Shown piece by piece: positions 34,941 through 44,646 of a stretch of DNA of 64,000 nucleotides. Each line of letters starts with the position of its first letter. The first letter of the stretch is position 1. This DNA comes from Streptomyces violens (GTDB lineage: Bacteria > Actinomycetota > Actinomycetes > Streptomycetales > Streptomycetaceae). The notes under the pieces were generated by a model. The model searched no databases and was not told the DNA's origin. It was given only the letters and a program-made list of their open reading frames with translations. Both the position numbers and the translations under genes were made by a program. The stretch spans positions 210,532 through 274,531 of the forward strand of contig NZ_JOBH01000014.1 of assembly GCF_000717745.1 (NCBI RefSeq). Direction: 5' to 3'.

Positions 34941-37547
34941 GTGGTGGAGCAGCTGACGCAGCACGATCCCCGGCGGATCGGCCCGTTCGAGGTGCTCGGC
35001 CGTCTCGGTGCCGGCGGTATGGGGCTGGTGTATCTCGCGCGGTCGGCCTCCGGCCGGCGGGTGGCGATCAAGACGGTCCGTACCGAGCTCGCCGAGGACC
35101 AGCTGTTCCGGGTCCGCTTCACGCGCGAGGTGGAGGCGGCCCGCGCGGTCAGCGGCTTCTACACCGCGGCGGTGGTCGACGCCGATCCGCGCGCGGCGGT
35201 GCCGTGGCTGGCGACCGCGTACGTCCCCGCTCCCTCCCTGGAAGAAATAGTCAATGAGTGCGGGCCGCTGCCGGCCCAGGCGGTGCGCTGGCTGGCGGCC
35301 GGCGTCGCCGAGGCCCTGCAGTCCATCCACGGCGCGGGCCTGGTGCACCGCGATCTGAAGCCGTCGAACGTCCTGGTCGTCGAGGACGGGCCACGAGTGA
35401 TCGACTTCGGTATCGCCAGCGGTGTATCGAACACGCGTTTGACGATGACGAACGTCGCCGTCGGCACGCCGGCGTACATGTCGCCCGAGCAGGCACGCGA
35501 CTCGCGCAGCGTCACGGGGGCCAGCGACATCTTCTCGCTCGGCTCCACCCTGGTCTTCGCCGCCACCGGGCACGCCCCCTTCCACGGTGCCAACCCGGTC
35601 GAGACGGTCTTCATGCTGCTGCGCGAGGGCCCGGACCTGGAGGGCCTGCCGGACGAGCTGCGGCCGCTGATCGAGGCCACGATGCAGATGGCGGCCGAGC
35701 ACCGCCCCAGCCCCGCCGACCTGCAGTCCCAGCTGGCGCCGCACCTCTTCGGCTCCGGTACCGACGACAGCGGCACGGCCTCGGCCTGGCTGCCGGGGAA
35801 CGCCGTGGGCCTGATCGAGAGCCGGCGCGGCGGCCGGGTGACGGCCGCCCGGCAGCCCGCCCAGCGCGCCGCGGCCTCCTCGGGGCGCGCCGCCCGGGGC
35901 GGGTACTCCGCACAGCCGGAGCGGCCGCCCGCCGCCCCGCCCGTACCGTCCGCGCCGCCCCCGGCGCCGCCCGCCTCCCGGCCCGCGCCGCAGCGCCAGG
36001 AGAGCGCGCCGATGCCCGCGCCCACCGGCGATCCCGGATGGGCCGCTTCCGCGGCGGTCGGTCCGGGTGCACGCCGGATCGGCGACCCGCGTGGCGGCGC
36101 ACCGCTCGCGCAGGCGGCGCCCACCGGCCCGGTCGCGCCCGCGCCGCCCCAGGAGGTGGAGGGCCCGGACGGCTCCGTACGGATCGGCGGTTCCGTGGCC
36201 CCGATAGGGCCCGGCCCCCGGCCGGCGGAGGGCCACGCCCCGCAGGCGCAGCCCGCACCGACGACGAACTGGGTACGGCCGCCGGCCGGCGTGCAGGCGC
36301 CGGGGCCCACGGGCCCGCCGCCCGCGGTGCCTCCGCAGCCCGCACCCGGCCCGCAGGGCGCCCACGGCGCGCCCGCCGCAGGCCGCCCGGGTGACCCCGC
36401 GGCGCAGGGCGGACACGGCCGCTGGCGCCCCTGGCGCTTCCGCATGTCCAACGATGTGTGGGGCACCCCGGTCGTCTCCGGTGACCTGCTGTACGTCACG
36501 TCCTTCGAGGTGCACGCGCTCGATGTGGCCAGCGGGCGGCGCCAGTTCAAGACCCGCGAGGTCGCCTGGGCGATGGCCGTCTCGGACGGCCGGATCCACG
36601 CCTCGGACGGCCCGAGTCTGTACGCGCTGGACGCCACCGACGGCTCCGAGCTGTGGCGGCTGAACACCGAGGGCTGGGTCTACAGCCTGGGCGTCGACCG
36701 CGGCACGGTCGTCACCGGCACCCGCGGCGGCGGCGTGCAGGCGTGGGAGGCGGCCAACGGCGAGCTGCTGTGGGAGATCGGCGGCGCGCAGACCGACTTC
36801 GAGACCGCCGAGTCCGGCCCCGTCGTGCACGAGGGCACGGTGTACGTCTGGGCCGACGCCCGGCTGAAGGCGCTGGAGGCCCGTACGGGCGCCGAGCGCT
36901 GGTCGTACCCCGTCGGGGACGCGGCGTCCTGCGGCGGGGTCCCCGTGCGGCTGCTGACCGCTCCGGACGGCGTCGTCTACGTCGTGGCCGGCACGCGCGT
37001 CCTGGCCATCGACAGCAACCGCGGCGACGTCCGCTGGCACTTCGAGGCGCCGGCGGTCTTCCTGGCGCCGCCCGCGTACGCCCCCGGGCCCGCCGTCACC
37101 GGCGGCGGCATCTACCTCGCGGACTACCTCGGCACGGTCTACGCGCTGGACGCGAACGACGGCCGGGACCGCTGGCGGATCGCCACCGAGGCGCGCCAGT
37201 CGACCGAGCCGGTACTGGTCGCCGACGGCGCGGTGCACCTGGGCAGCGGCAACGCCCTGTACACGCTGGACGCGGTCACGGGCACGCCCCGCTGGCGCTT
37301 CCAGGCGGGCGGGGAGGTCATCGGGGCCCCGGTGGCCGCGGACGGCCGGGTGCACTTCGGGTCCGCCGACCACTGCCTGTACACGCTGGACGCGATGGGC
37401 GGCCAGCTGCGCTGGAAGCTGGCGACCGGCGGCGAGATCACCGGCACCCCGGTGGCCGCCGCGGGCGTCGTCTACGCCTGCAGCAAGGACCGCTGCGTGT
37501 ACGCGCTGGACGCCGCGAAGGGTACGGGGCAGGCGCGGCGCTCCTAG
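34941..37547 (+). CDS. AfsK-like Ser/Thr kinase with C-terminal PQQ-type beta-propeller
   Basis: An 868-residue kinase. The catalytic domain (about 13-270) is complete: [12 protein letters not shown] (20-31), Lys44, HRDLKPSN (136-143), DFG (155-157), SPEQ. A Pro/Ala-rich linker (about 290-485) leads to repeated propeller blades of about 40 residues, each with patterns such as [60 protein letters not shown] and VYALDAAKG. No membrane helix is visible. AfsK of S. coelicolor has the same order and phosphorylates AfsR; an AfsR-like gene is 14 kb away in this window. GTG at 34941 is preferred (GTG 34944 possible). The last 4 bp overlap the convergent gene. Confidence 0.9.
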   Translation: MVEQLTQHDPRRIGPFEVLGRLGAGGMGLVYLARSASGRRVAIKTVRTELAEDQLFRVRFTREVEAARAVSGFYTAAVVDADPRAAVPWLATAYVPAPSLEEIVNECGPLPAQAVRWLAAGVAEALQSIHGAGLVHRDLKPSNVLVVEDGPRVIDFGIASGVSNTRLTMTNVAVGTPAYMSPEQARDSRSVTGASDIFSLGSTLVFAATGHAPFHGANPVETVFMLLREGPDLEGLPDELRPLIEATMQMAAEHRPSPADLQSQLAPHLFGSGTDDSGTASAWLPGNAVGLIESRRGGRVTAARQPAQRAAASSGRAARGGYSAQPERPPAAPPVPSAPPPAPPASRPAPQRQESAPMPAPTGDPGWAASAAVGPGARRIGDPRGGAPLAQAAPTGPVAPAPPQEVEGPDGSVRIGGSVAPIGPGPRPAEGHAPQAQPAPTTNWVRPPAGVQAPGPTGPPPAVPPQPAPGPQGAHGAPAAGRPGDPAAQGGHGRWRPWRFRMSNDVWGTPVVSGDLLYVTSFEVHALDVASGRRQFKTREVAWAMAVSDGRIHASDGPSLYALDATDGSELWRLNTEGWVYSLGVDRGTVVTGTRGGGVQAWEAANGELLWEIGGAQTDFETAESGPVVHEGTVYVWADARLKALEARTGAERWSYPVGDAASCGGVPVRLLTAPDGVVYVVAGTRVLAIDSNRGDVRWHFEAPAVFLAPPAYAPGPAVTGGGIYLADYLGTVYALDANDGRDRWRIATEARQSTEPVLVADGAVHLGSGNALYTLDAVTGTPRWRFQAGGEVIGAPVAADGRVHFGSADHCLYTLDAMGGQLRWKLATGGEITGTPVAAAGVVYACSKDRCVYALDAAKGTGQARRS

Positions 37548-38467
37548 TCCGGCCGGCGCTCCTTGGGCGGGCGCTCCTGCCCGGGCTGCCGGTCGCCGAG
37601 GACGGGCGGCAGCGGCTGCGTACGGTCGGCCGGGGAGGGGTGCGCGTCCTCGGTCGGCGGCTCGCTCCGGTACGGGCTCTCGTCCTGGTACGGCCCCTGA
37701 TACGGCTCCTGGGACGCGACCGTCGGTGTACCGGCCGGCGGGGTGGTGCCGTCGTGCGTCGTCGCAGGCCACGGCTCTCGTGCGGGATCGCCGGCCGAGG
37801 ACCCGACGGTGCCCGGCCACTGGACGGGCGGCGTTCCGTAAGGGCCGTCCGGACGCGTCGCATACGGGGGCTGATTCGGCTGTCCCCCATAGGCGTACGG
37901 CGCGCCCCCGGGCCCGCCTTCGTACGCGTACCGGTCGTCGGGGTCTCCTCCGTACGGTGCGGGCGCGTACTCCTCCTCGAGTTCCTGATCCCTGCGGCGC
38001 CGACGGGCGCGTACGGCCCGGCGGCCGCTCATCAGCAGCGCGCCCAGCAACAGCAGGACGCCGCCGCCCAGCGCCACCGCGACTCCCACGCCCAGGCCGC
38101 TGCCCCCGCTCCCTACGGTGAGGCTGCCGGCCGCCTGGCCCTGCCGGACCATCCACAGGACGGTGAAGCCGAGCACGACCAGTCCCGCGAGCGTGACCAC
38201 CAGGCGGGAGCGCAGCACCACGCCGATCAGCGTCAGCACGGCCGCGACCAGCATCGGCAGCAGAAGTGAGCGCATGACGTCGGCGCCGCTGCCGGTGATC
38301 CCGCTGAAGAGGTCCGCGATACGGAAGTCCTCGCCATGACGGCCGTCGTACCAAGGACGGAAGGGGCTCCATACGGCGGCCGCCGCTCCGACGAGGGCGA
38401 TCAGGGAGCCGAGTACGTTGCGCACCACAAGCGTCGCCTCGTTTCGCATCGTCCTGATGCTCTCCAC
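37544..38467 (-). CDS. Four-helix membrane protein with Pro/Tyr-rich cytosolic tail
   Basis: A 307-residue protein of unknown function. Four membrane helices are likely: [58 protein letters not shown] and [19 protein letters not shown], followed by a basic stretch [11 protein letters not shown] and a tail of about 140 residues with many Tyr-Pro-Gly motifs. Such tails are disordered and often mediate interactions. The first outer loop holds [21 protein letters not shown] at 38467 is the longest start; ATG at 38449 is as good. It overlaps the AfsK-like kinase gene by 4 bp tail to tail and is divergent from the Asp-rich protein gene. Confidence 0.75.
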   Translation of the reverse strand: MESIRTMRNEATLVVRNVLGSLIALVGAAAAVWSPFRPWYDGRHGEDFRIADLFSGITGSGADVMRSLLLPMLVAAVLTLIGVVLRSRLVVTLAGLVVLGFTVLWMVRQGQAAGSLTVGSGGSGLGVGVAVALGGGVLLLLGALLMSGRRAVRARRRRRDQELEEEYAPAPYGGDPDDRYAYEGGPGGAPYAYGGQPNQPPYATRPDGPYGTPPVQWPGTVGSSAGDPAREPWPATTHDGTTPPAGTPTVASQEPYQGPYQDESPYRSEPPTEDAHPSPADRTQPLPPVLGDRQPGQERPPKERRPD

Positions 38468-38556
38468 AGCCGACGCTACGCCGTGCCGCCGCGGGCCGCC
38501 ACGGCAATCCGGCCCCGGTATCGTGACGTGCGCTCGTCAAACAATCGGGGGATCTC

Positions 38557-39081
38557 ATGGCACGCCGTCATCTGCGGCTCACGGCCGTCGTGGCCGTTGT
38601 TCTGCTCTCGCTCACCGGATTCCGGCCGCACGGCCGCGGCAGCCACGGGGGTGACAGCGGCGGCGGCTGCAGCACCCACTCCAGCAGCAGCGGCTACCAC
38701 GGCAGCAGCAATCACTACGACGATGACGACGACTACGACGATGACGACTACTCCGGAAGCGGTGGCTCGCACAGCAGTCCGGAGCCCACCGCGACGCAGG
38801 CGCCGAGCGGCAGGATCATCGCGTGCGCCAACCCGGACGACGCCAGGCCACATGCCCTGGTCAGGCTCGTCGTCGGGGATCCGCACACCGACGTGACCGT
38901 CACGGTGCGATTCCTCGGCGCGGACGCGACCGTGGTGGACACCGCCAAGGTGAAGGTCAATCCGTACGAGGACGACATGGACGCCGACCGGACCACCGAC
39001 AACCCGGAGGTCCGGATCCCGATGGCGCATCCCGACCGCGCCGACAAGGTCGTCAACTGCCTCCTCGACGACGTCAGCTGA
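38557..39081 (+). CDS. Secreted protein with Asp/Tyr-rich and Ser/Gly-rich segments
   Basis: A 174-residue protein of unknown function. The N-terminus is a signal peptide (RRHLRLTAVVAVVLLSLTGFRP). A Ser/Gly/His-rich segment leads to an acidic run of Asp and Tyr at about 53-66, which could bind Ca2+ or other cations, then a Ser/Gly/Pro spacer and a folded-looking domain of about 90 residues (IIACANPDDARPHALVRLVVGDPHTDVTVTVRFLG), with two Cys that could pair. ATG at 38557 follows GGGGGAT. No relation to the catabolic genes is visible. Confidence 0.75.
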   Translation: MARRHLRLTAVVAVVLLSLTGFRPHGRGSHGGDSGGGCSTHSSSSGYHGSSNHYDDDDDYDDDDYSGSGGSHSSPEPTATQAPSGRIIACANPDDARPHALVRLVVGDPHTDVTVTVRFLGADATVVDTAKVKVNPYEDDMDADRTTDNPEVRIPMAHPDRADKVVNCLLDDVS

Positions 39082-39091
39082 CGCGCCCGGT

Positions 39092-39122
39092 CCGTCCGGA
39101 GCCGTGCCCGGAGCCCGGACGG
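39092..39122. terminator. Hairpin between the secreted-protein gene and the convergent hydratase gene
   Basis: CCGTCCGG (39092-39099) pairs with CCGGACGG (39115-39122). It lies in the 45-bp gap between two convergent stop codons. Confidence 0.45.
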
Positions 39123-39126
39123 GCTC

Positions 39127-39903
39127 TCACCGCACCCGAGGGGCGCCGCCCTTCCGTCGCTCCTCGAAGAGCTCCGCCTGCCGCTCCGGGGGCAGGTTGC
39201 CCAGCGCGATGAGCTGCGGGGCGTGTGCCAGGGCCTGGCTGCGGGCCGCCTCCTTCGCCGCCCACAGGGCCCGTACGGTGCCCTGTACAGCCTCCGTGGG
39301 TTGGGCGGCGACGGTCTCTGCTGCGCGCAGGGCGGCGGGCAGCGCCTCGCCCGGCGGCGTCAGCTCGGATACCAGGCCCGCCTCGTACGCGCGCCGGGCC
39401 CCGAGCCGCTCGGCGCTGCCCATCAGGGCGAGCCGGGCGATCTCCCCGTACGGCATCCGCTGCGCCATGAGCACCGACTCGTACGCGCTGACCATGCCGT
39501 ACGTCGTGTGCGGGTCGAAGAACGTCGAGGTCTCGGAGGCCACGATGAACTCGCACTCGCCCAGCAGGTAGAACGCGCCGCCGCAGGCCATGCCGTCGAC
39601 CGCGGCGATCACCGGCTTCCACAGGTCGGCCGCCTTGGGGCCGATGCGGAGCAGCGGGTCGTCGAGGGAGTAGGGGGAAGCGGGCTGCGGTACGCGCACG
39701 GAGCGGTCGACGCCCGTGCAGAAGGCCCGGCCGCCGGCCCCGGTCACGACCGCGGCGCGTACGGCGCCGTCGAAACGGAACGCGCGCCAGACGTCCGCCA
39801 GTTCGTCGGCGGTCTCCAGGTCGATGGCGTTGTGGCGGTCGGGCCGGTCGAGGGTGACCACGGCGACGCCCGTGGCGGCCCGGGTGTCGACGCGTACGGT
39901 CAC
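39127..39903 (-). CDS. Enoyl-CoA hydratase/isomerase
   Basis: A 258-residue crotonase-fold protein, paralogue of 24313-25152. Visible are TGAGGRAFCTGVDRS (first oxyanion-hole segment), DGMACGGAFYLLGECEFIVASE (second), and FDPHTTYGMVSAYESVLMAQRMPYGEIARLALMG. The catalytic Glu of water-adding enzymes is not obvious, so isomerase, hydrolase or other crotonase chemistry is possible. GTG at 39903 overlaps the stop of the DUF35 gene (GTGA), so thiolase, DUF35 protein and this hydratase are one translationally coupled operon starting at 41618. The hydratase product would be a suitable substrate for a thiolase/DUF35 aldolase. Confidence 0.9.
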   Translation of the reverse strand: MTVRVDTRAATGVAVVTLDRPDRHNAIDLETADELADVWRAFRFDGAVRAAVVTGAGGRAFCTGVDRSVRVPQPASPYSLDDPLLRIGPKAADLWKPVIAAVDGMACGGAFYLLGECEFIVASETSTFFDPHTTYGMVSAYESVLMAQRMPYGEIARLALMGSAERLGARRAYEAGLVSELTPPGEALPAALRAAETVAAQPTEAVQGTVRALWAAKEAARSQALAHAPQLIALGNLPPERQAELFEERRKGGAPRVR

Positions 39904-40460
39904 GGGCGCTCCAGCAGCCAGCGGGGGACGGTCACGCCGTCCGCCATTTCGTGGAAGGTCACCTTCACCGCCGCGCCGATGCGGAGCCGTTCCGGTGGCA
40001 CGGAGTTCAGCGCGGCGTCCGGCGCGCTGACGAGGTTGCCGACCAGCCGGATGCGCGGGGCTTCCGCCAGCTCGACGATGATGGCGTTGTACGGCGCGAG
40101 GGCGGCGTAGGCGGGCAGCAGCGGCGGGTGCGGCCGGACGTACGACCAGATCCGTCCTCGGCCGGACATCCGCCGCCACTCGCTCGCGAAGGACTGGCAG
40201 TGCGGACAGCAGGGGCGGGGCGGGAAGCGCAGTTCGCCGCAGTCGGCGCAGGCCTGGACGCGGAGCTCGCCGCTTGCCGCGTACGCCCAGAACGGTGCGC
40301 CGTCGTCGTCGGGGACGGGGAGCAGGAAGCCGTCGGCGGGGTCGGAGCGGCCGTCGGCGGTGGCGGGTTCCGCAGCGGTCGTCGGGGAGTTGTCCACAGG
40401 CGTGGCGGACGCGGTGCGGTTGTCAGTGGCGGCTGTCACACTCGGTTTCATGAATTTCAC
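39900..40460 (-). CDS. Zinc-ribbon/OB-fold DUF35 protein
   Basis: A 186-residue DUF35 protein with a low-complexity head of about 45 residues. The helix APFWAYAASGELRVQACADC and zinc ribbon (CADCGELRFPPRPCCPHC) are followed by the OB-fold (GRIWSYVRPHPPLLPAYAALAPYNAIIVELAEAPRIRLVGNLV). It lies 6 nt after the thiolase gene in the same operon. Known DUF35/Ltp2 pairs cleave beta-hydroxyacyl-CoAs by a retro-aldol step, and that is the inferred role here. GTG at 40460 or ATG at 40451 could be the start. Confidence 0.88.
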   Translation of the reverse strand: MKFMKPSVTAATDNRTASATPVDNSPTTAAEPATADGRSDPADGFLLPVPDDDGAPFWAYAASGELRVQACADCGELRFPPRPCCPHCQSFASEWRRMSGRGRIWSYVRPHPPLLPAYAALAPYNAIIVELAEAPRIRLVGNLVSAPDAALNSVPPERLRIGAAVKVTFHEMADGVTVPRWLLERP

Positions 40461-40466
40461 TGACGG

Positions 40467-41618
40467 TCAACTCCTCAGCAACAGCGCGGAAGTCGGGACG
40501 CCCTCGCCCGCGGTGACGAGGCAGGTCGAGGCGTCCGGCACCTGCGCGGTGCTGGTGCCACGCAGCTGCTTGACGCCCTCGGTGATCAGGTTGAAACCGT
40601 GGACGTACGCCTCGGAGAGGCCACCGCCGCCGGTGTTCAGCGGGAGCCGGCCGCCGATCTCCAGGGCGCCCTTCTCGGTGAAGGCCGCGCCCTCGCCCCG
40701 CCCGCAGAAGCCGTAGCCCTCCAGGGAGAGCGGTATGAGCGGGGTGAAGGCGTCGTAGATCTGCGCGACGTCCACGTCCTGCGGGCCGAAGTCGGCGGAC
40801 TTCCACAGGTGTCGGGCGGCGGTCCAGGCGGGGCCGGTGAGCGGGTCGTCGTTCCAGTAGTTGACCATGCCGTGGTGCTGAGCGGGCAGGCCCTGGGCGG
40901 CGGCGTGGACGTAGACGGGGGCGTGACGGCAGCCGCGGGCGCGCTCGGCGGAGACCAGGACGCAGGCCAGTGCGCCGTCGGTCTCCAGGCAGTTGTCGAA
41001 GAGGCAGAGCGGCTCGCTGATCCAGCGCGCGGTCATGTACATCTCGCGGGTCAGCGGACGGTCGTACATGACGGCTGCGGGGTTCTGGTTGGCGCGGTTA
41101 CGGCAGGCCAGCGCGACGTTGAAGAAGTGGTCGCGGGTGGCTCCGTACTGATGCATGTAGCGACGGGCGAGCATCCCGATCTCGTCGGCCGGGCGCAGCA
41201 GGCCGAAGGGGCGGGTCCATTGAGCGGGGGTGGGGAGTTGAACGGCAGTGTTCTTCCAGGGGCGGGGCCCGGAGCCGCGCTTGCGCGAGCGCCAGGCGAC
41301 GCCGACGGTGGCCTGGCCGGTGGCGATGGCGGCGGCCAGGTGCGCCACGGTGGCGCAGGAGCCGCCGCCGCCGTAGCCGACCTTGGAGAAGAAGGTGACA
41401 TCGCCCGCGCCGATGGCCTTGGCGACCTCGACCTCGTCGGTCTCCTCCATGGTGTAGGAGGCGAAGGCGTCGACCTCCGAGGGGGCGATGCCGGCGTCGG
41501 CCAGGGCGGCCGTGATCGCGCGGCAGGCCAGCGTCTTCTCGGATTCGGGAAGGCGTTTGGCGAAGGGTGTCTGTCCGATGCCGGCTATCGCCGTAGCGTC
41601 CTTGAGGGTCGCCCCCAT
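40467..41618 (-). CDS. SCP2-type thiolase/lipid-transfer protein (Ltp2-like)
   Basis: A 383-residue thiolase-fold protein. Characteristic segments are AIAGIGQTPFAKRLPESE, ACRAITAALADAGIAPSEVDAF, ARRYMHQYGATRDHFFNVALA, AQIYDAFTPLIPLSLEGYGFC and LPLNTGGGGLSEAYVHGFNL. The canonical CxSG nucleophile of biosynthetic and degradative thiolases is not evident; the region reads GGGGSCATVAH. It is a paralogue of 31101-32297 and is followed by its own DUF35 gene. ATG at 41618 follows GGAGG at 5 nt. It heads the operon thiolase-DUF35-hydratase, with the operator at 41685-41699 in the divergent promoter region. Confidence 0.9.
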   Translation of the reverse strand: MGATLKDATAIAGIGQTPFAKRLPESEKTLACRAITAALADAGIAPSEVDAFASYTMEETDEVEVAKAIGAGDVTFFSKVGYGGGGSCATVAHLAAAIATGQATVGVAWRSRKRGSGPRPWKNTAVQLPTPAQWTRPFGLLRPADEIGMLARRYMHQYGATRDHFFNVALACRNRANQNPAAVMYDRPLTREMYMTARWISEPLCLFDNCLETDGALACVLVSAERARGCRHAPVYVHAAAQGLPAQHHGMVNYWNDDPLTGPAWTAARHLWKSADFGPQDVDVAQIYDAFTPLIPLSLEGYGFCGRGEGAAFTEKGALEIGGRLPLNTGGGGLSEAYVHGFNLITEGVKQLRGTSTAQVPDASTCLVTAGEGVPTSALLLRS

Positions 41619-41684
41619 CGCCACCTCCGTGGTCGGTCGTCCGGCCGGTCGTCCGTACTGACAGCCGAGGAGGCTACCGCTAAT

Positions 41685-41699
41685 CTGACGACCAGTCAG
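41685..41699. promoter_or_regulatory. CTGAC-N5-GTCAG operator between thiolase and acyl-CoA synthetase genes
   Basis: CTGACGACCAGTCAG has perfect arms. It lies 66 nt from the thiolase ATG and 108 nt from the divergent acyl-CoA synthetase ATG, so it may control both operons. Confidence 0.8.
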
Positions 41700-41807
41700 C
41701 TAACTGGCACAGGGTTCTCCCGGCCGGTACGCGCCGCACGGTCCCCGGGCGGGCTCCCGGACACTCCGTACGGCCCGCCCCGGCGCCGGGGGAGAGAGGC
41801 AGGGGCG

Positions 41808-43436
41808 ATGCCGAGCGGGGCGGAAGATGTGCGGGCCGACCTGGAGTTCGGGACCATCCCGCGGCTGGTGCGGGCGGCGGCCGCTCGGTACGGAGGCCGG
41901 GAGGCGGTGGTCGAGGGGCGGGCCCGTGTCTCGTACGAAGAGCTCGGCGCGCGGGTCGAGCGCGCGGCCGCGGCCTGTATCGCCGCGGGCGTCGCGCCCG
42001 GCGACCGGGTGGCGGTCTGGGCGCCGAACACCGCGGACTGGATCGTCGCCGCGCTCGGCGCGGTGTCGGCGGGCGCGGTCCTGGTGCCGGTCAACACCCG
42101 TTTCAAGGGTGCCGAGGCCGCCCACGTCCTGCGCCGTACCCGCGCCCGGCTGCTCTTCGTCACCGGCACCTTCCTCGGCACGTCGTACGTCGCCTCGCTG
42201 CGCCGGGCCACGGCGGAAGGCACGGGTCGCGGCCCGTTGCCGGGCCTGCCGGATCTGCGGGACGCGGTGGTGCTGGCCGACGATGCGCCCGTCGGTTTCC
42301 GCACGTGGCGGGGGTTCCTGGCCGGGGGCGACCGGGTGCCGGCCGCGGTCGTACGGGAGCGCGCGGACGCCGTGGCGCCCGATGCCCCCTCGGACATCGT
42401 CTTCACCTCGGGCACCACGGGGCAGCCCAAGGGCGCTGTGATCACCCATGCCCAGACGCTGCGCGCGTACGGCGTCTGGAGCGAGCTGGCGGGGCTGCGC
42501 GAGGGGGACCGCTATCTGATCGTCAACCCGTTCTTCCACACCTTCGGCTACAAGGCCGGCGTGCTGGCCTGTCTGCTGCGCGGCGCGACGATGGTCCCGC
42601 AGCCGGTGTTCAGCGCCGACACCGCGCTCGCCAACATCGCCGCCGAGCGGATCACCGTGCTGCCGGGCCCGCCGTCGCTGCACCAGCAGCTGCTGGACCA
42701 CCCCGCGCGCGCCCGGCACGACCTCTCGACGCTGCGGCTGGTCGTGACCGGCGCCGCGGTGGTGCCGCTGGAGCTGGTCGAGCGGCTGCGCGGGGAGCTG
42801 GGGATCGACACCGTACTGACCGCGTACGGCCTGTCGGAGAGCTCGGGGGTGGTCACGATGTGCCGGCGCGGCGACCCGCCCGAGGTGATCGCCGGCACGT
42901 CGGGCCGGGCGATACCGGGCACGGAGGTGGCGGTGGTCGACGCCGAGGGCCGCGCGGCGCCCCCGGGCACGCCCGGCGAGGTACGGGTGCGCGGCTACCA
43001 CGTCATGACGGGCTACTTCGAGGACCCGGAGGGCACCGCCCGCGCCGTCACCCCGGACGGCTGGCTGTGCACGGGGGACGTGGGAGTGCTGGACGAGGCG
43101 GGCAACCTGCGGATCACCGACCGGATCAAGGACATGTTCATCGTCGGCGGGTTCAACGCCTACCCCGCCGAGATCGAGCAACTGCTCCTGCGCCACCCGG
43201 ACATCACCGACGCCGCCGTGATCGGGATACCGGACGCCCGGCTGGGCGAGGTCGGCCGGGCGTACGTGGTGCGGCGGCCCGGCGCGACCGTGTCGGCGGA
43301 CGAAGTGCTCGTCTGGTCGCGCCGGGAGATGGCCAACTACAAGGTGCCGAGGGAGGTGATGTTCCTGCCCGAGCTGCCGAGGAATGCCAGCGGCAAGGTC
43401 CTCAAGGAGAGGCTCCGGACGGTCACCGTTTGTTGA
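41808..43436 (+). CDS. AMP-forming acyl-CoA synthetase (FadD3-like)
   Basis: A 542-residue ANL-family ligase. Motifs: VFTSGTTGQPKGAVITH (P-loop), YGLSESSGVVT, GWLCTGDVGVLDEAGNLRITDRIKDMFIVGGFNAYPAEIE, and the C-terminal LPRNASGKVLKERLR with the catalytic Lys. The overall pattern resembles FadD3, which in steroid-degrading actinobacteria loads CoA on the ring-derived indanedione propanoate; the substrate here is not known. ATG at 41808 follows a GGGGAGAGAGG stretch. It is divergent from the thiolase operon, with a common operator between them, and its end overlaps the convergent P450 gene by 14 bp. Confidence 0.92.
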   Translation: MPSGAEDVRADLEFGTIPRLVRAAAARYGGREAVVEGRARVSYEELGARVERAAAACIAAGVAPGDRVAVWAPNTADWIVAALGAVSAGAVLVPVNTRFKGAEAAHVLRRTRARLLFVTGTFLGTSYVASLRRATAEGTGRGPLPGLPDLRDAVVLADDAPVGFRTWRGFLAGGDRVPAAVVRERADAVAPDAPSDIVFTSGTTGQPKGAVITHAQTLRAYGVWSELAGLREGDRYLIVNPFFHTFGYKAGVLACLLRGATMVPQPVFSADTALANIAAERITVLPGPPSLHQQLLDHPARARHDLSTLRLVVTGAAVVPLELVERLRGELGIDTVLTAYGLSESSGVVTMCRRGDPPEVIAGTSGRAIPGTEVAVVDAEGRAAPPGTPGEVRVRGYHVMTGYFEDPEGTARAVTPDGWLCTGDVGVLDEAGNLRITDRIKDMFIVGGFNAYPAEIEQLLLRHPDITDAAVIGIPDARLGEVGRAYVVRRPGATVSADEVLVWSRREMANYKVPREVMFLPELPRNASGKVLKERLRTVTVC

Positions 43437-44646
43437 GGAGGACCGGGAGCGACTGCACCCCGTTGCCGATGAACGAGCCGGTGGCCCGCAGTTCGGACGT
43501 GGGCGCCGCCAGCTCGAGGTCCGGGAAGCGGTCGAAGAGCGCCGGCAGTGCGGTGCGGGCCTCCATGCGGGCCAGCGGCGCGCCCAGGCAGAAGTGCACC
43601 CCGTGCCCGAAGGCGAGGTGCTCCCGGTCGGCGCGGCGCAGCTCGAAGGAGTCGGCGTCCGCCCCGTGCCGCTCGGGGTCCCGGCCGGCCGCGGCGTAGG
43701 CGGCGAGGATCGGGTCGCCCTGCCGGATGACCGTGCCGTCCGCCAGCGGGATGTCCTCGACGGCGTACCGCAGCGGCAGGTTGGCGATGCTGGGCGCCCA
43801 GCGCAGCGTCTCCTCGATGACGTCGTCCCAGCCGGCCTGCCCGGAGGTCAGCAGGGCGCGCTGCTCGGGGTGGGTGAGCAGGGCGTGGACGGCGTTGCCG
43901 ATGAGGTTGACGGTCGTCTCGTAACCGGCGCCGATCACCAGCAGGAGGGTGTCGAGCAGTTCCCGCTCCTCCAGGCGGGAGCCGTCGTCGTCCCGGGTGG
44001 AGACCAGCACGCTGGTCATGTCGTCGCCGGGCTCCTTGCGCTTGAGGGCGATGAGAGCGCCGAGGACGGTGCTGACCTTCTGCGCGGTGGCGGCGGCCTG
44101 TTCGGGGGTGGCCGAGGTGTCGAAGATTTCGTCCATGACCTCCTTCACCTCCGCCCGGGACTCCTCGGGCACCCCGAAGAGTTCGGAGATCACCCGCATC
44201 GGAAGGGGGTGCGCATAGGAAGAGATCAGATCGACCGGCTCGCCGGCGGGCGCCGCCTCCAGGCCCGCCAGCAGCTCCTTGGTGATCCGCTCGACGCGCG
44301 GGGCCATCGCCTCGGTGCGCCGCCCGGTGAACGCCGGTGCCACGAGCTTGCGCAGCCTGCGGTGGTCGGCACCGTAGGCGGTGAACATGTTCGTGACGCC
44401 GACCCAGGACTGCAGCCAGCTGTCGTGGTGTTCGCCGTTCCGCCAGGCGGGCCAGTGCTGCCGCGGGTCCTTGCTCACCCGGTCGTCGGCCAGCAGCCGC
44501 TTGAGCAGGGCGTGCCCGCCGACCGACCAGGCCCGTATGCCGCCGGGCAGTTCGACGAGCGCGGCGGGGCCTATCGCGCGGAGGCGGGCGGCCTCGCCGG
44601 GGAGGTCGGTGCCGGCCGGGTCGATGGCGACGGGCTGCTGTCCCAT
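43423..44646 (-). CDS. Cytochrome P450 (CYP154-like), conservon-associated
   Basis: A 407-residue soluble P450. All invariant parts are present: I-helix oxygen motif (LVIGAGYETTVNLIGNA), ExxR in VIEETLRWAPS, and the haem loop FGHGVHFCLGAPLAR with the Cys ligand. It would hydroxylate a small organic molecule using ferredoxin-delivered electrons. It is the last gene behind cvnABCD and a CYP157-like gene, the common arrangement in Streptomyces where CYP154 and CYP157 members follow conservons. ATG at 44646 (GGAG 7 nt upstream) lies inside the end of the CYP157-like gene, a 76-bp overlap. The catabolic operator is absent. Confidence 0.9.
   Translation of the reverse strand: MGQQPVAIDPAGTDLPGEAARLRAIGPAALVELPGGIRAWSVGGHALLKRLLADDRVSKDPRQHWPAWRNGEHHDSWLQSWVGVTNMFTAYGADHRRLRKLVAPAFTGRRTEAMAPRVERITKELLAGLEAAPAGEPVDLISSYAHPLPMRVISELFGVPEESRAEVKEVMDEIFDTSATPEQAAATAQKVSTVLGALIALKRKEPGDDMTSVLVSTRDDDGSRLEERELLDTLLLVIGAGYETTVNLIGNAVHALLTHPEQRALLTSGQAGWDDVIEETLRWAPSIANLPLRYAVEDIPLADGTVIRQGDPILAAYAAAGRDPERHGADADSFELRRADREHLAFGHGVHFCLGAPLARMEARTALPALFDRFPDLELAAPTSELRATGSFIGNGVQSLPVLLNKR

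Noticed and set aside
34425..38558. Very long minus-strand open frame over the AfsK-like kinase
   Set aside because: It is an antisense shadow of the kinase gene; its protein is Arg/Pro/Gly-rich without any fold, as expected from high-GC third positions.
40455..40475. CTGACGGTCAACTCC near the DUF35 start
   Set aside because: Only the left arm of the regulon palindrome is present; it lies within an operon and is not counted as a site.
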